Shown piece by piece: positions 7,299 to 14,873 of a DNA stretch of 37,159 nt (positions are counted from its first letter, which is position 1; each line of letters starts with the position of its first letter). Source of the stretch: an uncultured Desulfobacteraceae bacterium (GTDB lineage Bacteria > Desulfobacterota > Desulfobacteria > Desulfobacterales > Desulfatirhabdiaceae); NCBI GenBank assembly GCA_903839535.1, contig CAIMCT010000254.1, positions 1 to 37,159 of the forward strand, in the 5' to 3' direction. The notes beneath the pieces are model-generated. The model made no database searches and had not been told where the DNA came from. It worked only from the letters and a program-made list of their open reading frames with translations. The translations under genes were made by a program, and so were the position numbers.

Positions 7299-8675
7299 AT
7301 GTCAATTTCTGTTGGTGGTCTGGTTTCGGGGATGGATACGGATAAAATCATCTCTCAGCTTCAGGCGCTTCAGCAAAAGCCCATTACAAAACTTCAGACG
7401 CAGGAAGCAGCTTATCAAGTCAAACTTACCGCGTACAGTTCCCTTCAGGGCAGCCTGAAAGACGTAAAAAACGCCGCCAGGAACCTGGACACCGTATCGG
7501 ATATTACAAGCTATGCCGCGACATCCAGCAACACCAGCCTGCTGACTGCTTCGGCGGAAAGAACGGCAGTGGCTGGAAGTTATTCGGTAACGGTGAATAG
7601 CCTGGCAGCGGTTCATAAGCTGACCAGTACCGGATTTTCTCCGACCGAAGCTGTAGGCGAGGGTACCATTCACCTCAAGATGGGCAGCAGCGCTGCGGTC
7701 GATATTTCAGTAGGTGCAAGCAGCACGATTTCGGATGTCGCCAAATCCATCAATGCCGCAGATACGGGGATTTACGCATCTGTTATCAACGATGGTACAA
7801 ACAGTTTTTTATCCCTGACCGGAAAGCAGACAGGGGCGGACAATGTCATCAACTTGACGGCAACAGAAGATTCCACAGGCCTATCCCGGCTGGTTTACGA
7901 TGCTGGCTCCACTGAAAGTATGGTTCAGCTCCAGGGCGCAGCAAACGCAGACATCACCGTGGATGGTGTAACCAGTATTAGCCGTGCATCCAATACCGTT
8001 TCCGATGTCATTGGCGGTGTTTCGCTGAAGCTGAAAGACTTGGGTACTACAACAGTTGAAGTCGAACGCAACGATGAGCTTTTCTCCACACGGTTGAATG
8101 CTTTTTTGGATGCCTACAATGGCCTGATGGATTCTCTGAACAATTTGCAGAGTTACGATAAACAGACCAAGGCAACCGGCACTCTTTTTGGAGATTCCAC
8201 TACCCGTCGGATTCAAAGCGAGGTTCAAAACCTGTTGTCCAATTCGGTTTCCGGACTTCCGGCAACGCTAAGTCACTTGACTGACCTTGGCGTTTCTACC
8301 AATGCAGCGGGAAAATTGGAGCTGGACTCCAGTGTATTCAGTACGCAACTGAAAGACAATTTTGATGATGTTGTCAAATTCTTTACGAAAACCGACACAG
8401 GAACGGAAGGGTTTGCGGTTCGGATGGCCACTTCTGTCGAAAAGATTCTGGACATTCAAGGCGGAACGCTGGCAGCCCGGACGAAGGGAATTCAGGGAAG
8501 CATTGATGGTCTGGATAAACAGATTCTAACGCTCAATAGCCGTATGACAATATCAGAAACCCGCCTTCGGACGCAGTTTTCTTCTCTGGAAGTGCTTTTG
8601 GGCCAATATCAGAACACGTCTAATTCATTGACCTCAAATCTTGATGCGCTTCAAAGTGGCTGGGGAACGAAATGA
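7299..8675 (+). CDS. fliD: Flagellar filament cap protein FliD (HAP2)
   Basis: FliD caps the growing filament and helps flagellin fold and insert. The start MSISVGGLVSGMDTDKIISQL and LQALQQKPITKLQTQ are typical FliD_N; the C-terminal ~200 residues (LNAFLDAYNGLMDSLN, RIQSEVQNLL, LTDLGVSTNAAGKLELD, SRMTISETRLRTQFSSLE) are FliD_C, and the end is coiled-coil. A reading frame opens at 7254, but the ATG at 7299 is preferred because it has AGAAGGGGG just upstream and gives the usual FliD N terminus, for 458 residues. It lies between flagellin 2 and fliS, as in many flagellar loci. Confidence 0.95.
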   Translation: MSISVGGLVSGMDTDKIISQLQALQQKPITKLQTQEAAYQVKLTAYSSLQGSLKDVKNAARNLDTVSDITSYAATSSNTSLLTASAERTAVAGSYSVTVNSLAAVHKLTSTGFSPTEAVGEGTIHLKMGSSAAVDISVGASSTISDVAKSINAADTGIYASVINDGTNSFLSLTGKQTGADNVINLTATEDSTGLSRLVYDAGSTESMVQLQGAANADITVDGVTSISRASNTVSDVIGGVSLKLKDLGTTTVEVERNDELFSTRLNAFLDAYNGLMDSLNNLQSYDKQTKATGTLFGDSTTRRIQSEVQNLLSNSVSGLPATLSHLTDLGVSTNAAGKLELDSSVFSTQLKDNFDDVVKFFTKTDTGTEGFAVRMATSVEKILDIQGGTLAARTKGIQGSIDGLDKQILTLNSRMTISETRLRTQFSSLEVLLGQYQNTSNSLTSNLDALQSGWGTK

Positions 8676-8792
8676 CGGATGACAGACAGACGACAGATGA
8701 CAGAATAATTTAATGAAATATTGACTGATTACGATCGAAAAAATCCATGGTTCTACTAATCCCTACGACGGCATGGATATTGAGGAGACCCT

Positions 8793-9236
8793 ATGACATA
8801 CGCAGGATACAGTGCTTACAACCGAGTCGCCAGTACAATTGACAGCAAAGAAATGATGCTGGTTAAACTCCTGGAAGGATCTGTGCGGTTTATTCAGGCT
8901 GCGAGGGCCGGGCTTGAGGCAGGGGATCCAAGAGTTAAAGGCGAGAATATCTCCAGAGTGGTAGCGATTGTTACGGAACTGGATTGTGCATTGGACCGGG
9001 ATATGGGCGGTAGCCTGGTAGAGAATCTTTCCGACCTGTATCAGTATATCCTGGGCCGCTTGACCTTGGCCAATCTCAGAAATGACAACCTGATGATGGG
9101 TGAAGTGGAAGGGCTTCTTACGACCATCAAGGAAGGATTTGCGGAAGCTTTGAAGCAAATGCCGACCACAGTGGTCTCGGATCACGATCTTTCATATCCA
9201 GCCGAATATCGGGGCGGATTCCGCATTGCAGCATAA
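8793..9236 (+). CDS. fliS: Flagellin export chaperone FliS
   Basis: This 147-residue mostly helical protein starts with the typical FliS pattern (YAGYSAYNRVASTIDSKEMMLVKLLEG). It continues with GENISRVVAIVTELDCALD, LSDLYQYILGRLTLANLRND and VEGLLTTIKEGFAEAL, all matching the FliS four-helix bundle. FliS binds the C-terminal D0 of flagellin in the cytoplasm, prevents premature polymerisation and delivers it to FlhA. GAGGAG at 8781-8786 supports the start. The next small gene begins within or just after its stop. The 117 bp before it contain only a GACAGA-rich simple repeat. Confidence 0.95.
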   Translation: MTYAGYSAYNRVASTIDSKEMMLVKLLEGSVRFIQAARAGLEAGDPRVKGENISRVVAIVTELDCALDRDMGGSLVENLSDLYQYILGRLTLANLRNDNLMMGEVEGLLTTIKEGFAEALKQMPTTVVSDHDLSYPAEYRGGFRIAA

Positions 9237-9246
9237 TAGACATGAA

Positions 9247-9531
9247 ATGCTGTATCTGAAGCTTGCCACGGTCACGGATCAAGTAAGGATGGCTCTGAAG
9301 GAAGCTGATCCGGATGTGCTGATGTCTCTGGCTGAAGATCATCAAAATGTCATGAAGGAAATTCAGGAGGCAGGTGCCAGCAGTGATACACAGCTTGTGA
9401 AGCAGATTCAGATGCTTAGTCGCCAGGTCTTTGATGTGATGTCGGAGATCCGTCAGCGCCAACTGGGTGTTTCCACCCAGATTCGACAGCTTGCGGATGG
9501 AAAAAAGATGGTTCATGCATACATAAAGTAG
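9247..9531 (+). CDS. Small FliT-like helical protein, putative flagellar chaperone
   Basis: About 94 residues, predicted all-helical, rich in Gln, Glu, Lys and Met, with the shape of FliT-class proteins (LYLKLATVTDQVRMALKEAD.....LAEDHQNVMKEI). FliT binds FliD in other bacteria. The family is poorly conserved in sequence, so the call rests mainly on size, helical pattern and position between fliS and flaG. The start is uncertain: the frame opens at a TTG at 9226 that overlaps the end of fliS by 11 bp, while the first ATG is at 9247; neither has a strong ribosome-binding site, suggesting translational coupling to fliS. Confidence 0.55.
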   Translation: MLYLKLATVTDQVRMALKEADPDVLMSLAEDHQNVMKEIQEAGASSDTQLVKQIQMLSRQVFDVMSEIRQRQLGVSTQIRQLADGKKMVHAYIK

Positions 9532-9542
9532 CGGAGGCAGGT

Positions 9543-9965
9543 ATGGAAGTAACACAATCACTTAAAGTTCAACGGTTTCAGACCGGTTTTGTGGATGTGA
9601 AATCCTTGGGCTATCCCGAGTCGCAGACTCCTGAGAAATCCGAAGTCAAACCGGTTCAAAACCTGGATCAGATTGATTTAAGAACCCGGGATCAAATTGA
9701 TCCGAAAAGCCAGGATCAGCAGAAACAGGCAAAAGGCGCGGAACAGGCATTGCCTGCCATGCTGAAGGATCTGGAAAGTAAAATCAATAAGATGCAGGAG
9801 GTCGGAATGGTATTTTCCCAGTACAAGGATTCTGGGAAGATGATCGTAAAGGTGGTTGAAAGAGGCACCAATAAGGTCATTCGGGAAATTCCCAGCGAAG
9901 AGTTTTTGAATCTTGTTGAAAAAATGGACCAGATGATCGGGATATTGTTTGACAAAAAAGTATAA
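9543..9965 (+). CDS. flaG: FlaG family protein
   Basis: This 140-residue protein has a variable, Gln- and Lys-rich N-terminal half. Its C-terminal half is typical of FlaG (VGMVFSQYKDSGKMIVKVVERGTNKVIREIPSEEFL, then a helix). FlaG proteins occur next to fliD and fliS and influence filament length in some species; the biochemical role is unclear. GGAGG at 9533-9537 supports the ATG. It is the last gene of the filament module, with a long stem-loop directly behind it. Confidence 0.9.
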   Translation: MEVTQSLKVQRFQTGFVDVKSLGYPESQTPEKSEVKPVQNLDQIDLRTRDQIDPKSQDQQKQAKGAEQALPAMLKDLESKINKMQEVGMVFSQYKDSGKMIVKVVERGTNKVIREIPSEEFLNLVEKMDQMIGILFDKKV

Positions 9966-9967
9966 CT

Positions 9968-9997
9968 TGCGATGCCACGCGAAAACGTGGTGTCGCA
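9968..9997 (+). terminator. Stem-loop after flaG, probable transcription end
   Basis: A 12-bp stem (9968-9979 with 9986-9997, two G-T wobbles, otherwise complementary) closes on a six-base loop right after the flaG stop codon. No U-run follows, so termination may be Rho-aided or the hairpin may protect the 3' end. Confidence 0.65.
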
Positions 9998-10259
9998 TAT
10001 TGGGGTCTGCCTGAATTTCTTGCCAAAGAATGAGATTGGTTCTTCCTGCCTTGTTTTCTCTTGATATTGGATTGTCATTCATGATAATCCTGACACCATG
10101 TGTGTTCTGTAAAAACCCCATAAAAACTGGCCGTCCATATGTTATATCCGGATGTTATATCTGGAATGGAACTTTGCTTTGCCTTATAGAGGTTGTTCGG
10201 GTAATGCGAGGCCGCGGATCGCTGCCTTTGTTTGGAATCAAGATAAGGAAGTCCGAAAG
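9998..10259 (+). other. Intergenic stretch before the signalling cassette
   Basis: About 260 bp without a credible gene. Frames open at 10030 and 10152 but encode no family-like sequence, and the latter only extends the receiver protein at its N terminus. A promoter for the signalling cassette is expected here, but no convincing -24/-12 or sigma-28 element was found. Near-matches with one extra spacer base occur around 10162-10180. Confidence 0.5.
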
Positions 10260-10643
10260 ATGGAACAAGTCAGGGTGCTGATTGTTGACGATGAATTGTT
10301 CGTAGGGGAATTGCTAAAGGAATATCTTTCTATCAAAGGGTATGAAGCGTTGGCTGTTTCAAACGGCGAGGATGCGCTGTCCGCTTCCGGGCAATTTCAG
10401 CCGCACATCGTCATTCTGGATATTCGGATGCCGGGAATGAGCGGCATGGAGGTGCTGAAAAACATCAAGGCAAAAAGCAAGGCAACTGGAGTGATTATGC
10501 TGTCTGCCTACGGAGATACGGAGACCGTTGATGAGGCGTTTCAGTTGGGCGCCAACCATTATCTTCAAAAACCCATGAACCTGAACCATCTGGTGGAAAC
10601 TTTGATACTGCTGCATCCTCGCCAGGACGAAAGCATGGCATGA
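10260..10643 (+). CDS. Single-domain response regulator (CheY-like receiver)
   Basis: The 127-residue protein is a lone receiver domain: acidic pair D10/D11 (LIVDDE), phospho-acceptor D54 (VILDIRMPGMSG), S82 (MLSAYGD) and K104 (YLQKP). It has no output domain, so it acts by binding a partner when phosphorylated. The ATG at 10260 is preferred over an in-frame opening at 10152, because it gives a normal receiver N terminus and follows AAGGAAG. The next gene overlaps by four bases (ATGA type), indicating co-translation with the small unknown protein and HDOD protein. The GAF histidine kinase two genes on is a plausible phosphodonor. Confidence 0.88.
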   Translation: MEQVRVLIVDDELFVGELLKEYLSIKGYEALAVSNGEDALSASGQFQPHIVILDIRMPGMSGMEVLKNIKAKSKATGVIMLSAYGDTETVDEAFQLGANHYLQKPMNLNHLVETLILLHPRQDESMA

Positions 10644-10996
10644 ACCTGATTGATCTGGAAAAAGCAAAGCCGGGGATGATGCTGGCCAAATCGGTTTATA
10701 CCCTGCAGGAGGTGCTACTGCTGAAACCGGATGTTCGGTTAACCGAAAAAAATATCCATATCATGAAATCATGGGGTATTCATGAGATTTGGATTGGTGA
10801 TGCAGCAGGTGAAGGCGTTGTTGGACACACCGAAATGGAACATGAACTCAGGACCTTCATTGATGATGAACTCAGGGCGAAATTTTCTGAAACGCTTCCA
10901 GATCCATTGATGGAAGAGATACTGCGGGTTGCCGGAAATCTTCTGGAAAAACGATTGCTGAAAAAAGAAAAAAAACATGGCGCCCAAAAACCTTAA
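10640..10996 (+). CDS. Conserved small protein, similar to N-terminal segments found before HD-type domains
   Basis: The 118-residue product is not assigned to a named family. Its first 55 residues (DLEKAKPGMMLAKSVYTLQEVLLLKPDVRLTEKNIHIMKSWGI) resemble the short beta-rich segment that precedes HD-GYP or other HD domains in many c-di-GMP-related proteins. The rest is charged and helical, ending in a Lys-rich tail. It overlaps the receiver gene by four bases and the HDOD gene by 20 bases, so the three are tightly coupled. A split HD-type regulator (this segment plus the next gene) is possible, but that is inference. Confidence 0.6.
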   Translation: MNLIDLEKAKPGMMLAKSVYTLQEVLLLKPDVRLTEKNIHIMKSWGIHEIWIGDAAGEGVVGHTEMEHELRTFIDDELRAKFSETLPDPLMEEILRVAGNLLEKRLLKKEKKHGAQKP

Positions 10997-11825
10997 ACGC
11001 ATTATAAACCAGATAGACGATCTCCCCACACTTCCAAGGACCGTGCTAAAAATAACGGAACTGGTCAACAACCCCAAATCTTCCGCCAGGGAAATTTCCA
11101 GCGTGATTACTGATGACCAGGTGTTGACAGCCCGCCTGCTTAAACTTGTGAATTCTTCCTTTTACGGATTTCCCCAGAAAATATCCACCATTACCGGCGC
11201 TATTGTCCTGCTGGGGTTTGATGCCATACGCAACCTGCTCCTGACCACTTCTGTATTTGATATGTTCTCAAGTCGCTCTCGTGAAAATCGGATGATTCAG
11301 GAAAGTTTCTGGGATCATTCCCTCGGATGCGCCATAGGGGCCAAAGTGATTGGAACCTATCTGCGGTATGAAAAAGTTGAAGAACTCTTTGTCTCCGGTC
11401 TTCTTCATGATATTGGAAAAATTGTGGAAATGCTGTTTCTGCCGGATGACTTTGCGGAAGTTCGCAACGTGGTGAAAATCCGCAATATACTGATCATTAC
11501 AGCGGAGGAAGAGGTTTTGGGCTTTACCCATCCGGATGTAGGCAGGTTGCTGGCGGAAAAATGGAATTTGCCCCTGAAGCTGGTAAACATTCTGGAACAC
11601 CATCATCAGCCGGAGCAGGCCGGGCGTTTTATTCAGGAAACATCCATTATTCATCTGGCGGATATTCTCTGCAGGGCCATTGATTTGGGATCCGGCGGCG
11701 ATAGAAAAATACCTTCTCTGAATTCAGATGCCTGGGCATCCCTGAAACTGAAACCCAATGTTATTGAGCCTATTTTACATGAAATGGAAAGGGAATTTCA
11801 GGATATCTCCTGGGTGGTAACCTGA
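10977..11825 (+). CDS. HDOD domain signalling protein
   Basis: The 282-residue protein is essentially one HDOD domain: LPTLPRTVLKITELVNNPKSS near the start, DDQVLTARLLKLVNSSFYGFP, ITGAIVLLGFDAIRNLLL, then FWDHS, SGLLHDIGK, FTHPDVGRLLAEKW, ILEHHH and IIHLAD. HDOD proteins are regulatory relatives of HD phosphohydrolases. Here several metal-ligand-type residues of the HD fold are present (H114, H144-D145, H185, H208, D229), so an enzymatic remnant cannot be dismissed. It follows a receiver and precedes a histidine kinase, suggesting a role in signal relay to the flagellum. The ATG lies within the previous gene and lacks a clear ribosome-binding site. Confidence 0.88.
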   Translation: MAPKNLKRIINQIDDLPTLPRTVLKITELVNNPKSSAREISSVITDDQVLTARLLKLVNSSFYGFPQKISTITGAIVLLGFDAIRNLLLTTSVFDMFSSRSRENRMIQESFWDHSLGCAIGAKVIGTYLRYEKVEELFVSGLLHDIGKIVEMLFLPDDFAEVRNVVKIRNILIITAEEEVLGFTHPDVGRLLAEKWNLPLKLVNILEHHHQPEQAGRFIQETSIIHLADILCRAIDLGSGGDRKIPSLNSDAWASLKLKPNVIEPILHEMEREFQDISWVVT

Positions 11826-11833
11826 AAATAGTA

Positions 11834-13135
11834 ATGGCCGATACAGACGATAACATTGATAATATCGAAAACTCCGAAAAATCAATCGCCATGCTGGAAA
11901 GGGGATATCAGGCCATACTGGAATTCATCGACCAGATGGATGAGATATCCCAGCTTCAGGATAAAATTGATATCACCGCCAACATCAATCAGATATGGAA
12001 TGTCTTCTTTAATGAACTGCAGAATTTGATAAAAATGGATGGCTGCGCCTTGTTTTTGGTTGATGACCAAAACCACGAATTTGTTTTAAAAAGCGCCTCG
12101 CCCTTGTCGATAAGTTCTGTTTGTCAGAACGAGATTGAACATCAGATCGAATGCGGCATGTTTTCCTGGATTATTAATCGCAGAAAACCCGCCCTGCTTC
12201 CCGCTCTCGTTCTGAAAAGCGAAAAGACGATCATCATGCTGCCGCTGGTTACCGCCAAACACACCCTGGGCGTGGTCCTTATCATCACAGCCATCGAAGA
12301 AAGCGCCATAACACAGGAAAACATGAAGCTTCTGGCCATGCTGGCCAAGCAATGTTCTCTGGTGATGGAAAACTCCCTGTTGTACGATCGGCTAAGAAAA
12401 GACCATGAATCGCTCCAGAAGGCTCAACGTCAGATCCTGCAGGCTGAAAAACTGGCATCCATCGGTCGGCTGACAGCGGGCGCTTCTCATGAAATTCTCA
12501 ATCCCCTCAATATTCTTTCCGGTTATATCCAGATGCTTACCCTGCAAGGCAATCCTGATGAGCGAACGGCCAGGTATTTAACCATCATGAGCGAGCAGAC
12601 CGAGCGAATATCCAGAATTGTGAACGGGCTCTATCAGTTTTCGCATGCAGCCGGTTCCAATATGGATACTGTCCAGATAAATGCACTGCTCCGGAAAGTT
12701 TTGCAACTTTTTGAGCACGAACATAAATATGATAATATTCGCAATGTGATGAATCTTGAAGAAAACTTGCCGACCATTCAGGGAAATGTTGATACCCTGT
12801 CTCAGGTATTCTTTATCATGCTGTCCAATGCCAGGGATGCCATGCCAAAGGGCGGTGAATTAAGCATTTCATCTAAAAGCGTCCCTTCTGAAAACTTGGC
12901 GGAAGGAATAGGCGTTTGGATTGAAATTCAATTTCGGGATACCGGACATGGCATTCCGGAAGCGGAAATTGACAGGATTTTTGATCCGTTCTTTACCACC
13001 AAGGCTTCGAAAAATGGAACCGGCCTGGGGTTGTCCCTCAGTTACGGCATCGTTCTGAATCATGGCGGAACCATTCATGTGGAAAGTCAGGTGAACAAGG
13101 GAACGATATTTACCATCCGTCTGCCCTGTTATTGA
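11834..13135 (+). CDS. Cytoplasmic GAF-domain sensor histidine kinase
   Basis: The 433-residue protein has no membrane segment. It has an N-terminal helix, a GAF-like sensor domain (about 45-185: [33 protein letters not shown]), a coiled linker, a HisKA domain with phospho-acceptor H219 ([20 protein letters not shown]) and an ATPase domain (N box LSNARDAM, G1 DTGHGIP, F box FDPFFTTK, G2 [13 protein letters not shown]). It begins nine bases after the HDOD gene stop. The combination resembles FlgS-type kinases that act on sigma-54 flagellar activators, but the activator here has no receiver domain, so the upstream lone receiver or the downstream receiver-STAS protein are more likely partners. 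Confidence 0.92.
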   Translation: MADTDDNIDNIENSEKSIAMLERGYQAILEFIDQMDEISQLQDKIDITANINQIWNVFFNELQNLIKMDGCALFLVDDQNHEFVLKSASPLSISSVCQNEIEHQIECGMFSWIINRRKPALLPALVLKSEKTIIMLPLVTAKHTLGVVLIITAIEESAITQENMKLLAMLAKQCSLVMENSLLYDRLRKDHESLQKAQRQILQAEKLASIGRLTAGASHEILNPLNILSGYIQMLTLQGNPDERTARYLTIMSEQTERISRIVNGLYQFSHAAGSNMDTVQINALLRKVLQLFEHEHKYDNIRNVMNLEENLPTIQGNVDTLSQVFFIMLSNARDAMPKGGELSISSKSVPSENLAEGIGVWIEIQFRDTGHGIPEAEIDRIFDPFFTTKASKNGTGLGLSLSYGIVLNHGGTIHVESQVNKGTIFTIRLPCY

Positions 13136-13204
13136 CATGCATTATTGCGAAACCATCGATATTTTGGCTTTTGACGAGAACATCATCGATCATTGGAGAT
13201 AATT

Positions 13205-13684
13205 ATGACGGATATCAGTAAATTAGACCTTAAAGGATTTTGCGCCAATTCAACCAGGAGCGTATTTCATACCATGCTTTCCATGGCGGTGAGCGCTGCT
13301 GAAGCTGATCCTTCAATGGAATTATCTGGCAGCAAAGTAGTTGGCTGTGTCGGTTTTGCCGGAGATGTTATCGGAAATATCTGCGTTCATGTTTCCAAAG
13401 AGTTTGGACGTGTCATGGCCGCTGCGATGATGGGCATGGAAGTAGATGAGATTGAAGATGATGAAATCAATGATGTCATCGGTGAAGTCAGCAATATGGT
13501 AGGAGGGGATATGAAATCCAAATTATGCGATGCAGGATTCCCCTGTGTGCTTTCCATTCCCAATGTGACTTCAGGCCGCGATTTTAAAATCGAATCCAAG
13601 GGGTGGATGCGGCATGAAAAAATTGCTTTCCAGCATCAGGAAGAGTTATCCATGGTTGAGGTATTCATTAAATTTATAGCCTGA
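13205..13684 (+). CDS. cheX: CheX/CheC-type phosphatase
   Basis: The 159-residue protein fits the CheX family: a beta-alpha fold with the signature helix E-x2-N (IGEVSNMVGGDMKSKL, E94 and N97). In CheX these residues place water for removal of phosphate from CheY. ATG 13205 is chosen over an in-frame TTG at 13193, because GGAG at 13195-13198 is correctly placed for 13205. The next gene, a receiver-STAS protein starting 49 bp downstream, is an obvious candidate substrate. A single E-x2-N helix fits CheX better than CheC, which usually has two. Confidence 0.88.
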   Translation: MTDISKLDLKGFCANSTRSVFHTMLSMAVSAAEADPSMELSGSKVVGCVGFAGDVIGNICVHVSKEFGRVMAAAMMGMEVDEIEDDEINDVIGEVSNMVGGDMKSKLCDAGFPCVLSIPNVTSGRDFKIESKGWMRHEKIAFQHQEELSMVEVFIKFIA

Positions 13685-13733
13685 TGGCGGTGTGTGATAC
13701 CTACCGCTTTTAAGATAAAAATGGAGGAATTTT

Positions 13734-14468
13734 ATGACGCTGAAAGTATTGGCTGTAGATGACAGCAAAACCATTCGAAAAATTGTGAGCAAAGCATTTT
13801 CAGCCTATGACTGTGAAGTCGTGGAGGCGGAAAATGGAATTGAAGGGCTTTCAATCGCCAGTCGTGATAAACCCGATTTGATTGTTTTGGACATTACCAT
13901 GCCGGTCATGAACGGGGTGGAGATGCTTGGTAAACTTAAGGGGCAGCCGGATCTGAAAGATATTCCGGTGATCATGCTGACTGCTGAATCCGGCAAAGAC
14001 AATGTCATGCAAATTGTTAAGATGGGTGTCCGCGATTATATGGTTAAACCTTTTAAGGGAGAGCAGTTGATCGAAAGGGTAATGAAAATAGTCGCCCTTA
14101 AGCCCAAGGCGGCTGCGCCGCCTTTACCCAGTCCTTATTTTTCAATTGTGGATGATATACAGGTTTTATCCTTGCCTGGAAAATCCGACAGGGCGACCCT
14201 TACAGAAATTGAGGGCGATTTCAACCGATCTTTAAAGACCATGGCCACTGCGGGGCTCAGTAAAATAATCCTGGATGCCAGGCATGTAAAGGAGATCAAC
14301 ATGCTGGTAATCAAGCTGATCCTTTCGGTTGTCGAGAGTTGTCAGAAATCAAAAGTTCATTTAAGATTCGTTGGGTCTCCGGCCTTGGGGACTGAACTCA
14401 AGGGGTTTCAGGAAACCAGCAATTTTTCCATCAACGCTTCGGTTGAAGAGGCCAAAACAACTTTTTGA
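13734..14468 (+). CDS. CheY-like receiver fused to a STAS-like domain
   Basis: Residues 1-120 form a receiver (D9/D10, phospho-acceptor D53 in VLDITMPVMNG, T83 in MLTAES, K105 in MVKPFK). A Pro/Ala-rich linker (about 122-135) leads to a C-terminal region (135-244) with the alternating strand-helix pattern of a STAS or anti-sigma-factor-antagonist domain (TLTEIEGDF, LSKIILDARHVKEINMLVIKLILSV, VHLRFVGSPAL). STAS domains bind partner proteins in partner-switching circuits. AATGGAGG supports the start. It is probably regulated by the CheX-type phosphatase immediately upstream. No catalytic output domain is visible. The STAS call is by fold pattern and less certain than the receiver. Confidence 0.85.
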   Translation: MTLKVLAVDDSKTIRKIVSKAFSAYDCEVVEAENGIEGLSIASRDKPDLIVLDITMPVMNGVEMLGKLKGQPDLKDIPVIMLTAESGKDNVMQIVKMGVRDYMVKPFKGEQLIERVMKIVALKPKAAAPPLPSPYFSIVDDIQVLSLPGKSDRATLTEIEGDFNRSLKTMATAGLSKIILDARHVKEINMLVIKLILSVVESCQKSKVHLRFVGSPALGTELKGFQETSNFSINASVEEAKTTF

Positions 14469-14488
14469 TGGCTGGAATTCCCCATGCT

Positions 14489-14512
14489 CCCCCCTTTTTT
14501 TTCAAAGGGGGG
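14489..14512. terminator. Stem-loop after the receiver-STAS gene
   Basis: A 9-bp perfect stem (CCCCCCTTT, 14489-14497, with its complement at 14504-14512) lies 20 bp after the stop codon. No T-run follows on either strand, so it may be a weak terminator or a mobile palindrome. Confidence 0.55.
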
Positions 14513-14579
14513 AATATCAGTTTATGGTTTGTTATTGATGCCCCCATACCTTCCCTTCTGCTTTCCCACGCGACTTTCC

Positions 14580-14705
14580 GCAAAATGCAAATCGCAAAAT
14601 GCAAAGAGATGGATAATCCTGTTTTGCAAGGATAGAAGCCATTATGTATGAATGTAGTCTTTCGAATTCTGGATAATCGATTGCAAAATGCAAATAATCC
14701 ATCTC
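14580..14705. repeat. Three GCAAAATGCAAA direct repeats within an inverted repeat, upstream of a sigma-54 promoter
   Basis: The 12-mer GCAAAATGCAAA occurs at 14580-14591, 14594-14605 and 14683-14694. The segment GAGATGGATAAT (14606-14617) has an inverted near-copy at 14694-14705. The cluster lies about 85-210 bp upstream of the -24/-12 promoter at 14791, the distance at which sigma-54 activators usually bind. It is therefore a candidate enhancer region. The alternative is a decayed repeat element. No gene is present in 14513-14873. Confidence 0.5.
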
Positions 14706-14790
14706 CTAAAAATATATGCCTTGAGAGAATATAAAATTAACTATCTGAATATATAAATTATAATCTGTTTTGAGGGATTTTTTTAGCAAT

Positions 14791-14806
14791 TGGCCCCATC
14801 CTTGCT
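14791..14806 (+). promoter_or_regulatory. Sigma-54 (-24/-12) promoter of the activator gene
   Basis: TGGCCCC-N4-TTGCT matches the sigma-54 consensus TGGCACG-N4-TTGCW with the invariant GG and GC ten bases apart. It lies 68 bp before the TTG start of the activator, so the activator gene is probably itself sigma-54 dependent. Confidence 0.82.
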
Positions 14807-14873
14807 TAGCAGACAGTAACAGTGGTTTACAAAAAAATGATGCATCGTTATGTTGAGAATAAGGAGGCGAACT

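Noticed and set aside
8676-8792. GACAGA-rich simple repeat and a CATGGAT inverted pair before fliS
   Set aside because: Low-complexity sequence with a weak 7-bp stem and a 22-base loop; not enough for a regulatory call.
10162-10180. TGG...TTTGC sequence before the receiver gene
   Set aside because: The spacing between GG and GC is eleven, not ten, which is not tolerated by sigma-54.
10030-10281. An 83-codon + strand frame between flaG and the receiver gene
   Set aside because: It has no ribosome-binding site, odd composition and overlaps the start of the receiver gene in another frame.
13687-13707. GCGGT...ACCGC followed by TTTT between cheX and the receiver-STAS gene
   Set aside because: A five-pair stem is too weak to call a terminator.
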